Shown: positions 22,202 through 34,932, counted from the stretch's first letter. The stretch is DNA of 64,000 bases from Diplolepis rosae (GCA_030998225.1 JAPYXD010000686.1:372001-436000), one strand, 5' to 3'. Numbers and translations: made by a program. Notes: generated by a model from the sequence alone, not told the origin.

Positions 22202-22624
22202 TCGTGTGCAAAATTTCTTATGTTCTTTTCATTTATCCGGTTTTTGATTCACAGTGAAGTCTAGATATTTTTTCAATTCATGATGCTGCATACTGGACTA
22301 CTTTATTTTGAATTTCTAGTTATAAGATAAGTTTTTGAATTCCGTGATAATTCCTAATTTAATTATTTCCTATATTCTAATGTTCTACAGAAATTTTGAA
22401 TTAATCTTTGAATTTATGGCACTGAAGAGGGTCCCCATATGTGGCCGAAACGTTTGCCTTTCTTTCTTTTTGCGCATTTTCACATCTAATAGTGATATTT
22501 TTAATCAAATAAAAAAAGATGAAACTGACCCTATGCCAAAATAACAAGAAATTAACAAAAAATCTATGAATTTGGGTCAATATAATACTAGACATGTTAT
22601 CAAGCATGTCACTTTAAAATTTAA
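22202..22624 (+). repeat. Penelope-type terminal repeat, copy 2
   Basis: Second direct copy, with CTGAAGA at 22422-22428 and GAAAC at 22447-22451. One C-to-T change in the central stem remains pairable as G-U. Confidence 0.5.
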
Positions 22625-22633
22625 TATCGAATA

Positions 22634-22917
22634 TTACTTAGCAGGAAATAGAAAATCTTCTTTGGTAAAATGACGTGAAGACACCCTCAAATGGGGTTTC
22701 AGATCTTTTCTTTTTGTTGCTTTCTTCCATACAACCAACACGTCGATTTTTTCGGGGATACTAAAATAATTGTCGATTTTGACAAAATTCCGACCGTAGG
22801 AGGGAAGAAATGGTAGCTCAAATCTGCATTTTCCAGTGACATAGACTTACAATTTTTCACTGCACATACGAAGCCGCATTTCTTTTTCGAATTAGATGTC
22901 AGTTTCGAGCTTTCCAT
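22634..22917 (-). pseudogene. THAP zinc-finger domain, frameshifted
   Basis: From the ATG at 22917 the frame shows a THAP start: CAVKNCKSMS, the first Cys pair with four residues between, followed by DLSYHFFPP. A frameshift follows immediately. The other half of the domain is read in the next frame down to the TAA at 22634-22636: VVWKKATKRKDLKP, then RVSSRHFTKEDF. In THAP domains the last motif is normally VCSxHF; here the metal-binding Cys is Ser. THAP domains bind DNA in host factors and in P-element transposases. No catalytic domain follows, so this is a relic. Confidence 0.6.
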
Positions 22918-24407
22918 CTTTCGGATATATTTATTAAATGATTTTTTAAATTATTTATCTATCCTTATAATGTAAAATGACACTTGAGAAAACTTCCGAT
23001 TCTCACCACCAGGTGTCGTGTTACCAATGTCAGATCCCAATTGGCTGTGGAATGTTCTGCAGTCTCGGAGTCGGCCATAGGTACAAGTGAATTTGATTTT
23101 TATTAAAGTTACTAGAATTACTGCATTTAAAAAATAATTTGTGACGTGAAAACTGCAACGCCACAAGGTTGAAGTAATATTGTTGTTATATAACATTTGT
23201 TGCATTTCGTTAATTGTCATTATTAAAAATAGTAATAATAATAGTTAATAATAATAAGAGGTAATATTTGTTGTAATTAATATTTTATCAATAAAATCAA
23301 TTGTTTATTGATATTTTAGTTAATAGTAATAGTGAAATTATTTATAAACACAATTAGATGTATCTAGCAACAATATTTATAACAACAATAAAACGTGTTA
23401 TATGATATAATAGCATGATAGTATTATATAATTATAATATATAATATAACTGTCATGGATACGTGACATTAGTGTAAATGAAGAGTTTAAATATTTAATA
23501 AATATGTACACTATATCTAAATATGCATACGAAACAGTAGTAAATTCTTGTGTTATGAAGCAAAATTTTTTTAAAAGTTCTTTCAAATAGAATACATTAC
23601 CGAGATAAAGTATTTGTCACATTCATTGAGTCCATGAGTTAATGTGGTGAAAGAATAACATTTTTGTTACATTAACAGATATTTGAGTACAATTTGACGC
23701 ATTTATTTTAAATAACAGTTTTATCGATAAATATCACGGAAATGCCTGTTAAAATTAAAATTTTGAAGAAAATTACTTATTTTATTAATTTAAGAGGTGT
23801 TTTGATAATGATTATTAACAAATGTCTTATGATTATCAAAAATTGGTGAATTGTACTAAAGTACCTGCTACATTCGCAGGAATTTAAGAATTTTTAAATA
23901 CATTTTTTAATTTTAAACTTTTGGACCCGGTAAAGTTATATTTTCCCTGAATCCGTGCAAAAGAAGAACAAAAGGGACGCCAAATTATGATTTACGAGAT
24001 ACTTAATTTTAAAAATTATACTTTTTCATATACTTTGAAAAACATTCGCCCAAAATAAATACTTGAAAAAGTTTGTGAAATTTTTCGAATGATTTAAACA
24101 CTTAAAACACAATTTTTCAGTAATGTTTGAAAGTAAACAACTGTTTATAATTTAAAAAAATATATTGATTTAAATTTCATGTAGCTTTGTGAACCTATTG
24201 TTTCAATTGAAAAATTAGGCACAAAATTGTTTTTTATTATAAATATGAGGTTTAAGTTTAAAATTAATATTACGTTACTGAGTCATATGCAGAGACTTTT
24301 AATTTGAAAAATCAAAAGCTCTACAGAAAAGAAAAACACTAGCTGTTTAGAAAATTTATTAACGAATTGATGAGTTAGGTATTTCAGTATTTATAAGTTG
24401 CACACAT
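22918..24407. other. AT-rich DNA, no gene
   Basis: Contains two further copies of the TATTTGTTG-type unit near 23168-23290 that also occur at 20409-20640. Short frames on the minus strand (22951-23220, 23398-23586) have no recognised domain. Confidence 0.35.
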
Positions 24408-24796
24408 GGAGAAAAATGGAGGGTCAACCTGAATATCTAGAGGGTCAGGTCGACCAAATATGATGATCAACTATAGGACAGCCTTCTAGATAATCAAACT
24501 GGTCATCTGTAGAGGGTCAGAAAAAAATAATCGATTTGATCGTTGTAGAAGGTCGATTTTATCATCCTAGAGGGTCTAAATGAAAATTTAAAACAAGGTA
24601 TTCAACTTGATCCTCCCAGAGGATCGATTTGGTTATCTTGATAGTGTGACTGTATCCTGTGGTAATCAAGCTGATCATAAATCGAGAATCTCCCTGATTA
24701 TGTCCATAAAATTATGGAAGGACTATTTGATAATCTAGAGGGTCGGTGTGACTCCCAAAATTTTGAACCTCTAACTTCGACACTCCGTTTTTCTCC
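24408..24796. mobile_element. MITE with TAGAGGGTC motif repeats
   Basis: The 18-bp ends GGAGAAAAATGGAGGGTC (24408-24425) and its inverted copy (24779-24796) differ at two positions. The interior holds about six degenerate TCTAGAGGGTC/GTAGAAGGTCGAT units. No coding potential. Transposon class not determined. Confidence 0.6.
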
Positions 24797-25522
24797 GTGC
24801 ACGCATACAAAAGCTTAGTAGAATTGACAGGAAGTTCAGTATTTATTATTATTTTTACATAGATAAAGAATCTTTGAGTAAAGGTCAGGTATTGAATCTT
24901 TTTGCTTCTGAAGAAAAGGGTGTTTAATTATATAATAAATTCCATACCTGTGCAAATGAAGGGTTTGAATATAACATAAAATAAATTGTATCGAAATTCG
25001 CATAAGAAATTACATCATGAGATTACCCTGACATGAAGAAAAATATTTCATTGGAATTGAATACTTCGGAAGAGCTTTTAGAATACTTAAAATCCTTCTA
25101 ATGACAATTTCAGTATACAAATATACATAAGAGGTTTGATTATTTTAATATATATATACAAACTATATCTAATGTTGCATACGAAATTACACGTTGAAAA
25201 AAAATTTTCTAACATACGTAACGCTTTTTAAAAACCTTTTTTTCAATACATAATTGTGATAAGAAGGTTTGATTATTGAATAAATAAGAAACTATATTTA
25301 ATTTCGTATTGAAAATTACACCTTCAATTTCTCTAGTATTAAATAAAATTTATAAAAATTCCTTTGGAATAAAATACCTCAAAAAAAACTTTTATTATAC
25401 TTGACATCTTTTACATGACAATCTCAACAAATAAATGTAAATAAAATGTTTGATAGTTTAAAAATTAAATGAATTATATCTTGTTTTGCGTACAAAATTA
25501 CACATTGGAAATTCTTTTGTAT
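24797..25522. other. AT-rich DNA, no gene
   Basis: Only short frames; loosely similar GAAATTACACnTTG... segments recur around 25012, 25187, 25314 and 25496, which hints at a degenerate tandem array. Confidence 0.35.
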
Positions 25523-26772
25523 TGTTGCGTCAGAAACGTAACATTTCTCTTCTTAAAAGATTCCTCGTTTTATGTAAGGATCAAAAAGGATCCTCTCTTA
25601 GGGATGAGGAGAAGTCAGTGATTGAGAATGGTTATTGATATAATGTATGTTTATTGACAATCAAATTGAGAAACGAATAATCATCATGGAATTGGAAATC
25701 GAATTGAAATTTAGATGTACCTTTGTAATTACCCCGAGTGAAATTTGACTGGTGATTTATTGAGTCCAGTAGAGCGAAGGTGGTCAGTTGACTCTTCGTT
25801 GAGATCCTTGAGATAGTACTTGTTTGATGGGCAATTCGTTGTTGAGACGGTTGGTCTAGTCGATTCTTGATCCAAGTTTAGAGAGAATTTTGAAAGGTGA
25901 TTCCCCTTCACTTTCTAATGTCGTTGAACTCAGCGTCGAGTAAGAATTCGTCTGAGTAGCGGTAAAATCTGATGAGGCTGGACTGAACTCGTAGCATAGA
26001 GATAATGAAACTGGACTAGACTGAGCTGAACTCGCCGTGTATAGATGATGGTACTGGACTAGACTGAACTGAACTCGCCGTGTAGAGATGATGGTACTGG
26101 ACTGACTTCTCTTGGGATTTTTGCCTTTTATAGAACTTTTGTAAGGTTGCTCGTGGTGGGAGCAAAACCAAGGTGTACGACCTTTGGTATTGAGATCGGA
26201 TGAGTTGCCCTCTCTGATGACTCGTACTTTAATGAAATTTGTTACCTGGCACTAATGTCGCAATCTATTTTATCTGTTATTCGTTTCTAACGAAAACGTC
26301 AACTACTGTAGAAGTAAAAACAAGGTGTATCATCTTTTCCATATTTGGTATTTTAAGATCGGATGAGTTGCCTTTTCTGATCACTTATGCTTCGATGAAA
26401 TTTATTACCTGGCATTAGTTTCATAGTCAAATATATAAAGTCTATTTTATCTGTTATTCGATTCTAACGAAAAGGTCAACTACTGTGGAAGTAAAAACAA
26501 GGTGTACGACTTTTTCCATATTTTGGTGTTTAAAGAAGAATGAGTTGCCTTTACCGATGAGTCACGTTCCAATGAAATTTATTACTTGGCGTTAATGTCA
26601 CAGCCAAATATATCTATTTAGATTTGCCTTTCGATTTTAACGATCTTCCTATTTCTTGTTAGATCTTGCTGTTGAGTCAATATAATCAAGGACGTGGTAA
26701 TGTTGACTTGATCTCTTCATTGGTTCCTTAATTTGTTTACTACTCTAGGTGGTAGAGTCGCGGGACGTGATA
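25523..26772 (-). repeat. 3' LTR of element A
   Basis: 1,250 bp. On the minus strand it begins TATCACGTCCCGCG (TG start mutated to TA) and ends GACGCAACA. It is highly similar to 46191-47420. A TATA box lies at 26124-26132 on the minus strand (TATAAAAGG). Confidence 0.85.
26124..26132 (-). promoter_or_regulatory. LTR TATA box (A, 3' LTR)
   Basis: TATAAAAGG on the minus strand. The sequence downstream of it is shared between the LTRs of A and B while the upstream U3 is not, as expected if transcription starts here. Confidence 0.5.
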
Positions 26773-28023
26773 CCTACCCCCTTAATTCGAACTCGGCGAG
26801 TTATTAATATTTATTAATATTAATAATATTAATAGAGATTAAAAAAAATATTAGGATCGTTGATTACATATATTAATTAATAGACGTCGTAACTTGGTAC
26901 ATTAAAGAGAAAAAACTTGGTTAAGTCTGAAATTGATTTCTTCAAAACATCGCATTGCGATTGCTTATTATTACTTTTACAGGTTTCTGCAAATTAATTT
27001 CATGAACTTCAATTTGATTAGTGTATTATTAAATGAATAAAATAATCATGAGAAAAACAATTTTGCATAATAACAGGATAATAGATTTACCTACAATTCT
27101 TGTACTTTTAATTGTTTTTCTACTCTTTCTTTTAAAATTAGTAGAGTTATTTGTGCATGAAACATATGAAGAATAGTAATTATTTAATTTGTCATTGTTG
27201 CACATTAATTTCTATTGGAAAAGCAATTTTCACATTAACAATTTTGTAACGCCATCGCACAGTATACATTCACAGACTCAATATTTGTAGAAACTGTTCT
27301 TCCAATAGGATGGGAATCAAGAAAAGTTCCCTTGATGGAAGGAAAAACAAAATTGTAATTATATTTATGATGGCACCAATTATGAAGTGCTTATTTATTC
27401 TTGTCAGAAAAAGTCTTTTTTTTATCCAAAAAAGAAGAAAAATGCAAATATTTCTATATTTTTCTTTAACTGATAAAATAAAATGTTGATTCGAATGAAA
27501 ACTAGCATTTGTCTTACTTAAAAGGTTATTAGTTTGTTTTTTGAAAGGTTGGTGAACAAAAATAAAATTGATTAAAGTAAATGCAAAGAAAGTACTCATA
27601 AGAACTTTAAAGAATTATAATTTCTTTGTGATGATATTAGATTATTAGCTTTTGCTGAACAGAAGAGAAAAGTTGAAAAATTTTGATGCATTTGATAAAT
27701 ACTTGCTAGTTTAAGAATTTTAATTTACTCTGAAAAAAAACCATGAAATATATTGCAATTTTTTCATTGCAATTTGAAGGTTCAGTGAGCTTCTCGAATC
27801 TCTGCAAAAGAAAAGATTAAGATTAGATCAAAATTTCAAAACATCTTTTTTTAAAAACATTTTTTGGTTTAGTTATTCTAAACGCTTTAGTTTTATGCAA
27901 AGTTTATACTATTCTGAGTTTAAATTAAAATTCAGTAAATCCATTTTGTATATTTATGTGCGATCTTTTTATTCGATTGACGTGAACTACTGTCGGTTTT
28001 CCTTTTATGTTTCTGAAGTTTTT
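26773..28023 (-). other. Element A 3' non-coding region and polypurine tract
   Basis: On the minus strand the purine-rich AAGGGGGTAGG abuts the 3' LTR. The rest is homologous to 39650-41300 of B. A 109-codon hydrophobic frame (27270-27599) is not maintained in B. The far end, 27955-28023, still encodes the last residues of integrase (KGKPTVVHVNRIKRSH) fused by deletion to the linker. Confidence 0.6.
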
Positions 28024-28123
28024 GATCCGTTGTCGCGAGGAGTTCCATTTGTTGTAACGAAATATGCATAATTATCTTTCCGCATAGTTAATTGATCGCG
28101 ACATTTAACGATATTTTTATTCA

Positions 28124-28885
28124 TTAAAATTTACCTGGTAGATTTTGAATTGGATGGAGGGGGCTTTGGGGGTGGACGGTTTTCTTCGCATTCTGAATTA
28201 TTGCCATTTTCGAGATTTTCCCTGGTTTTTTTTGTCGATTTTTGTTTATTTCAGAATTTCGTTCATTAAAAATGTCTTCGATATTTTCATTTTCAAGAAT
28301 TTCTTCAATACAAAAGCTTTCAGAGCTCTCTTCATCTTCAGTTTCTATATAAATTACTTCATCTTCAGAAGTAGAAAAATAATTTTCGCTTTCTTCCTCT
28401 TGAGGTATAATAAATTGTTTAGGCTCTTTGCCATTTTTATTTCCTTTATTTTTTGCTTGGATTTCCTTCAAATAGTCAAAATATTCATGGTGAGAATCTG
28501 GATCAGAGTCGGAATCTGATTTCACTTTTGTTCGGCTTCCTTTTTGCATATTTATTTCTGCTAATTCAATTTCATATATTTGTTTTCTTGGTCTACCTCT
28601 CTTTCTTTTTGTTTGAGATGAAGTAATTTTTAAATTTGTAAGTAGATTTTTTCTTGGCCTACCTCGAGGTTTTTTCACAAGAGGTTTAGAAGAAAAATTT
28701 TCGTCTAATTTTTCTTGGATTTCATTTTGGTTTAAATTTTCTAGATTTTCATGCTGATTTAAGTTTTTCATTTGTTCTTGTTTTTTCTTTTTACCCCTAG
28801 TAGTCATGGTTTTCCATGGCGAATTTTCATAATTTTTTCCAAGTATTGGACTTAAGAGTATAATAGTGTCACGTCCTGTGACCAT
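28124..28885 (-). pseudogene. Element A pol linker with two AT-hooks
   Basis: A 253-codon frame. Two AT-hook motifs are visible, KKPRGRPRKNL (about residue 75) and KRKRGRPRKQI (about residue 95), each with the GRP core that binds the minor groove of AT-rich DNA. They are followed by an acidic Ser/Asp/Glu-rich tract. Homologous frames in B (37602-38606) lie between RNase H and integrase, so this is part of Pol and not a separate gene. Its first residues run into the inserted LTR at 28867 and the end is frameshifted. Family gypsy Pol proteins usually have no AT-hooks at this place. Confidence 0.7.
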
Positions 28886-29743
28886 CTCTATTACATAAAT
28901 AATTATAATACTTTTTATATTAATGAACGAATCTACAATTGTAAAATATGCGGAAGCACTAGATGCGTAACGTAAACAAGTTGTAAAGGGAAAAAGAGAG
29001 GTGAGAATTAGTGAATGAACACAGTAAAGGTATTAGCTATTTTTGGAAGAGGAACTCCGTCTCGCCGTGTTACGTCAACAAACCTCCCAGACCGGTAGGC
29101 ACAGGTAGAAGATTAAGCGCGGGGTCTGCCGCTACAGAAAGAAGGAAAATCGGAGAAACCAAAGAGTAGGAGTACTGCTCTAGATCTTTTCCTAATATGG
29201 CAATTCTGACCACCGAAAACGACAAGTTTGGCACGCACCGAACTCAGAACCAGCATTTAACAAAACAATTCTTGGAAAACACGTGAACGCATTGTTCTTG
29301 ACTCGTAATAGAGGGGATTTTCGCCCCAGATGAGGGCCTATAGAACTAGCTGCTAATTGGCAAAAGTCAGTGTCTTCTTCAATCTTCGCCCGGCACTCGG
29401 CTACCAACAAGTTCTCCAGTGTCTCTTCAACCATCGGCCGGCACTCGGCATTGTCTTTTTCAGTCCTCGACCAGTACTCTTTGTCATCAAGTGTCAACGA
29501 CCCGTCTTCAGTATTAAATTCTTCAAATCCCAATTGTTCAGTTCGGATACTTTATAATACTCCCCAAGTATCTTCAAGTATCGGAGCATACCGGTCACAA
29601 GTTTGGATTATCAGTGAGGACAAATTTCGGATTATCAGTGGTTCCTGAGAGGATTCTTCAACAAGTAAGTCCTTTCAATAATTAACAAGGAAGGAATTTG
29701 TATTTAGAAATCAGTCTCCCCCCTCTCTCTCTCTCACTCACTC
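28867..29743 (+). repeat. Truncated LTR of a third gypsy family inside A
   Basis: Starts TGTCACGTCCTGTGACC, like the solo LTR at 47739 (TGTCATGTCCTGTGACC). It shares blocks such as CGGAGAAACCA and AACAAGTAAGTCC and reaches the CT-rich microsatellite (29716-29743), where it stops about 130 bp short of an LTR end. At its right edge A lacks the RNase H region. Short frames inside (29192-29533) are accidental. Confidence 0.65.
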
Positions 29744-29751
29744 TCTTGATT

Positions 29752-31405
29752 TTAAAATATCAAAAATCCTTCGATAAATCTGCGATAATATCCTGCAAAT
29801 CCTAAAAATTGTTTGACATTCTTTTGTCTTTTTGGAACTGGAAATTCTTTTACGGCTATTATTTTTTTGGGGTCCGGTGGAATTCCATTTTTAACAATTA
29901 TATGACCTAAATATCCTATCTCAGGTCGTCGAAATTCACATTTGTCTGGTTGTAAATGAAGGTTTGCTTTTCGAAGACGTTGTATTAAATTATTAAATTT
30001 TTTCTCATGTTCTTCTAGTGTACCAGCAAATATGACTATGTGGTCAAGATATACAAAGAGTTCTGTCCCTATTAATCCAGTTAAAGTAATATCTGTCAGC
30101 CTTTGAAATGTTGCAGGAGCGGTTTTTAAACCAAAGGGCATTATATCAAATTCATAATGGCCGTGAGGTGTAGAAAATGCAGTTTTATGAGAGTCTTTAG
30201 GGTCCATTTTTATATGGTGAAAACCAGTAGCTAAATCAAATACTGAAAAATATCTGGCAGATCCAAGTGAATCGAGTATATCATTTATGTTAGGTAGTGG
30301 GTAAGAATCTCCGATTGTTTTTTCATTAAGTTTTCTGAAGTCTAGAACCATTCGCCACTTTATTTTACCTTTAGAGTCTGGTTTTTTAGGAACAATCCAA
30401 ACTGGAGTGTTATACGGTGATTGTGAAGGTTTTATTATTTTATTTTTTAATAATTCGTCAACTTGTTTTGTAATTTCTTCTTTATGAACAGGGGGAAATC
30501 TATATTATCTTAAAAAATTGGAGAATCATCTGTAGTTGGAATTGAATGTTGCAAAACGTTAGTAGCTTCAAGTGGTTCTCCTGGGATTTGAAATCTGTCT
30601 GCACTATTAATAATTAATCTTTCTACATGTTTGAATTCGTCTTGATTCAAATGATCCAAACGAAGAAATTTTTTAATGCATTCTATTCTTTCTTCACCTG
30701 TTATGTTAAAAATCTGCTTGGATTGTTGAAAAAAATTTCGGTTTTTAAGAAGCTATTTAGAATTTGGTTAGATAAATCGTCATCACTGAAGTTTTTTAAA
30801 TTGCTTGATTGACTTGTTACATTTTGAAAATCTCTTTCTTCAAAGTCTTCTAAAGTAATAGCTGGTATTGATATCGTTACTGAAATTTCGTTTGTATTTG
30901 CAAATTTGATATAAGCTTTACCGTTGCAATTTTTTACAATTGCGTCTCCTGCATAAATTCCTTCGCTAAAATGTAGCCGAGGTACGTAACCTTCGCTTTT
31001 GTCAGTATTTTCGATTGGAACATAAAATGTTGTTACTGCTCTAGCTGGAATTGTTAATATCTGTGTCGATTCAAATGGATACAGTTTATTTTGTATGTCT
31101 AGACATTTTGATACATAATTTATATTGACTTTATTTTCTCGAAAAAATTCTGAACCTAGAACTCCGTCTTCATCTATTGGAAATTCATTAGGAATTATAT
31201 CCAATATTGTTGGATATCCTAGAATGTTTATTTGTATTTGTCCCATTGTAAAAAGTGGTAAATTATTTATTCCTGTAAGTTTTAACACTCTTTTTCCATC
31301 TACTGGCAAATTAGGATTTACGGAATTTTGTTTAATCAAATTTCGACCAGCACCGGTATCTATCATCATGCGAGCAGGGCTTTGAAGGCCTTCTGCGCAT
31401 ATCAT
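29752..31405 (-). pseudogene. Element A protease-reverse transcriptase
   Basis: Protease starts near 31405, with MMIDTGAGRNLIK as the aspartic site. A frameshift near 30701 ends that frame. RT resumes (LDFRKLNEKTIGDSYPLPNI), with LATGFHHIKMDP and MPFGLKTAPATFQ. The catalytic box reads FVYLDHIVIF: the second Asp of YLDD has become His. Translation stops at 29752 after RRFIEGF, where the downstream RNase H sequence is deleted and DNA corresponding to a later Pol position (DILKS) is joined. Compare element B, where the box is intact. Confidence 0.8.
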
Positions 31406-31488
31406 TATCGATAGAATTACACTTGGTTTGGAAATGCTTATCTTTATAGCCGGTTGATCGTTAGAAGTTGATGCTTCTGGTTCTTGCC

Positions 31489-31748
31489 TTACGCTTTGCT
31501 CAGTGCATCCGTACTGGGGAGAGCGTTTAAGTTTTCCGAATTTTGCGATTGTTTTTTATTTAATCTAACGTTACAATTTGTTATAATATGTGCTGGTTTT
31601 TTACAATAGTTGCATATAAATTCTGACTTTTGTGGATAATTTTGATTTGGTCTACTTAATTGCTGATTTTGGTTAAATGATAACAATTTTCAGCAACATG
31701 ACCTGGTTTTTTACATATTATACAACTTATGTTGTTATCTCGTGCAAC
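31489..31748 (-). pseudogene. Element A gag zinc-knuckle region
   Basis: Two CCHC knuckles: CIICKKPGHVAENC directly next to element B, and CNYCKKPAHIITNC near 31600. The Asn/Arg-rich linker that separates them in B (34397-34726) is absent here. The rest of gag lies beyond element B at 42240 onward. Confidence 0.75.
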
Positions 31749-31752
31749 ATTG

Positions 31753-32164
31753 TGTCACGTCCCGCGACTCTACCGCTCCAAGTAACAGCAGATTAAGAAA
31801 CCAATAAAGGGATCAAGACAGCATTACAGCGAGTGTGATTTTATCGACGCAAGTTATAGACAAATCTATAGATAAATAGGATGATCAATATGAAATTACC
31901 ATGTGTCGTTATAATACCCACACATGATTACAAATCGACTGACCCAGAGAGAAAGTGAATGAAGCCCTACTATACCAACACACTACCGTCATAACATGCG
32001 ACTTGTAATAGCATGTGACTTGTAATAACATGCGACTGGTCATAGCATGTTACTCGTCATACCTGACCTTTCAAAGTTCTATAAAAAGCGAAAGTTCCAA
32101 GAGAAGTCAGTCCAGTACCATCATCTCTACGCCGCGAGTTCAGTTAGTTAGTCAACGTCCGATT
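31753..32164 (+). repeat. 5' LTR of B, truncated
   Basis: Matches the first 412 bp of 41301-42239, then breaks off at CAACGTCCGATT into leader sequence. The U5 end and primer-binding site are lost. A TATA box TATAAAAA lies at 32080-32087. Confidence 0.8.
32080..32087 (+). promoter_or_regulatory. LTR TATA box (B, 5' LTR)
   Basis: TATAAAAA, repeated at 41629-41636 in the 3' LTR. Confidence 0.45.
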
Positions 32165-33021
32165 ACCTAAGTGATCAAATGACATATTTTATTTGAAATT
32201 TTATTATCGGAATTTTTGAAAGTGCAGAGATTACATAGGATTTTGTGCTTGAGTCATGCCTGTCTAATCTCGTACTTCTTTAATTCTAAATTGTTGACTA
32301 AGTTTTAATTTGAGTTAAAACGAGAAAAAGCAGCACAAGAGACTATAAGTCCTTTTTAGATTCGTTTAACGGTCACCATTTGATTACGATCAATTGGGTA
32401 AGGCGAAATTCAAGTGCTCATACAGTATCGTTTGAAACTATTATTTTAACTCTGTTAACTAACAGAATATTTTTAATTGCAAAATATTGACCAAGATGTT
32501 GTGCTTGAGTCAGGCTTGCCCAATCTTGCATTAATTAAATTCTGTATAATTTATAATTTTGCTTATGTGTGTATAATAAAAAATATAACAAAAATTTTTT
32601 TTGTGAGTGTAACAATTATTTAAAACTCATTTATGACCTATACCATGCGACAATTATATAAAAAAAAAAACATATCAAGTATCCCAGGTAAGACAAGGAA
32701 CAAAATTAGTTTCAATAAGAATAAATTTGAAACAAAAAAATCTAAATAAATATTTTTTCTGTAAGCACATGGAAATTGGTAGAATTAAGGCATATTATTT
32801 TAAGAATTTTGATTGATGATTATAAATTTACCTGACTCGGAACATTGAGACAATTCATATTTTCTAATAACAAATTATTAGTCACATTTATCGATTACAA
32901 AAATATTTTAAAACGAAAGATATTTGAAAAAATTTTCTGTTGATCCAAATTAATATTTATGTATTGCAATTTTAAAAGTGTCTCCATGTACATGTTAGTA
33001 AATTTTATTTTATAATAACCT
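32165..33021 (+). other. Element B leader
   Basis: Non-coding and homologous to 45022-45890 of A in inverse orientation. Contains GTGCTTGAGTCA/GCTTGTCTAATCT segments twice (near 32247 and 32490), a leader repeat. Confidence 0.55.
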
Positions 33022-34932
33022 ATGTCGGGACCTAATCCTAGTGAATTAGGGAAATCACAAATTCAAGGAAATCCTATTACACAGAGTCAAGTTATGAAAA
33101 ATATTGAACTTGCAAAATTTGTGGCACAAAATCAAACTGGTCCCCTTAAACCAAAAAGAAGAGTTACTGTAAAGGAAAAGGTAACTAAAGATAATTTTGA
33201 AAATATTTTTAACAAGGACAAAACAAATATCAGTTTGCAATTAGATGATATTTCTTTAGAGAAAACCTTAACGTTTGAACAATTCGAAACTGCCGGAACA
33301 AGCAATTCATCTGACTCGAATAATTGGCGTAATTCAAATTCAAAAACTAATTCGAGTATTATTTGTGGATCAATTGATCAGGACGAAACATTAAAAAACG
33401 AAACTACTTATATTGACAACGAAGATATAAGTTTACTTAGTTCAACGATAATTCCAAAAAACACAGTCGAAGAAAGAACTAAAACAAATTTATCAGAAAA
33501 CTCTCTTAAACGCGAAACAGTTTTAAGTAATAACGATAGCGACGATAATAGTATCGACAACGAACAAATGGAACAAATTGTTCACAAAAATCCTGCAGAA
33601 AACGTTAATCCAATTAGAAACAACGGAATGGTCCTACCTAATAATCAACAAGTATCCTTACGCGACACGTTAGAAGTAGTACCCTTATTTGATGGAAGTA
33701 ACATTCCATTATCACATTTTATTGAAGGATGTTATGAGGCAAAGGCAATGCTGCCAACACCCGCAGCTCAAGAAAATCTAGGACGATTATTAAGAAGTAA
33801 ATTATCAGGAGAAGCGAGAAAATGTATCTTTGGATCGACTTATAATAATATGAAGGAACTAATTGAGAAACTTAAAAGAGTATACGCCCCAGCAAAAAGT
33901 GTGTATCAGTTACAAGGAGAATTAGGGAATACCTATATGTGGGAAAAGGAGAACGTACTTTCCTACGCAGCCAGAATTATGGAGATTGCCGACAGAATCG
34001 AAGACGCTCATAGACTCAACAATAATGGACAAGTAGATAATACCTTCAAACAGAACCTTCAAAAAGATGTTATTCAATGCATTATTCGCGGTCTACGTCC
34101 GAAATAGAAATCCGAGTAAAAACAAAGGAAACATTTAAAGAAGTTTTCAATGACACAATCAACGTAGAATGAGATTTGGCAGCATCATCCGCACTACGTA
34201 GAAATAAAAATTCAGATTATTTAAAAATGGATGATTCTATAAATAATAGAAATAATAAAACAAGTCGGTTCAATGTTGCACGAGATAACAACATAAATTG
34301 CAGAATATGTAAAAAACCAGGTCATGTTGCTGAAAATTGCTATCATTTAATCATAGAACAAGAAGCAGTATCTAGAAAACAAAATGCTAATTTTTTATGC
34401 AAAATCAACAGCCTAGTAATAATCACCAACGACGAGAAAATATTTACAATAATTCTGCAAGAAATAGTTACCGGAATAACCATTTTTTAGGAAACAGAAA
34501 TAACAATTATAATAATAATAACTTAGCACAAAACAATTATCCGAATAACAATTTTTCGAGGAACAGGAACAACAATTACAATAACTTTTCAAGTAACAGA
34601 AATAATTATCCTAACAGCAATAGATTCCATAATTACAATAACAATAATTTTTCGAGAAACAGAAATAATGACAATAGACAAGAAAATCTAGATCACAACA
34701 GGTATGCAAATCACAGACAATTTTAAAATCAAAATAGCCAACGAGAAATGCGAAATCAGCAATTAAGTAGACCAAATCAAAATTATCCACAAAAGTCAGA
34801 ATTTATATGCAACTATTGTAAAAAACCAGCACATATTATAACAAATTGTAACGTTAGATTAAATAAAAAACAATCGCAAAATTCGGAAAACTCAAACGCT
34901 CTCCCCAGTACGGATGCACTGGGGAAAGCGTA
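33022..34932 (+). pseudogene. Element B gag
   Basis: Starts MSGPNPSELGKSQIQGN at 33022 and is open for 361 codons. It covers an unusual Asn/Thr/Ser-rich N-terminus of about 215 residues followed by the capsid-like domain (VPLFDGSNIPLSHFIEGCYEA...). A one-base loss near 34100 and a TGA at about 34169 break the frame relative to A. It continues with knuckle CRICKKPGHVAENC, an Asn/Arg-rich low-complexity linker (34397-34726, ending in a stop), and knuckle CNYCKKPAHIITNC to 34932. Gag packages the element RNA into particles in the cytoplasm. Confidence 0.8.

Noticed and set aside
27270..27599. Hydrophobic 109-codon frame in gypsy A 3' region, a possible envelope remnant
   Set aside because: The homologous region of B (about 40050-40370) is not open and no fusion peptide, signal peptide or cleavage motif is visible.
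29192..29533. 113-codon frame
   Set aside because: Lies within an LTR and has no domain.
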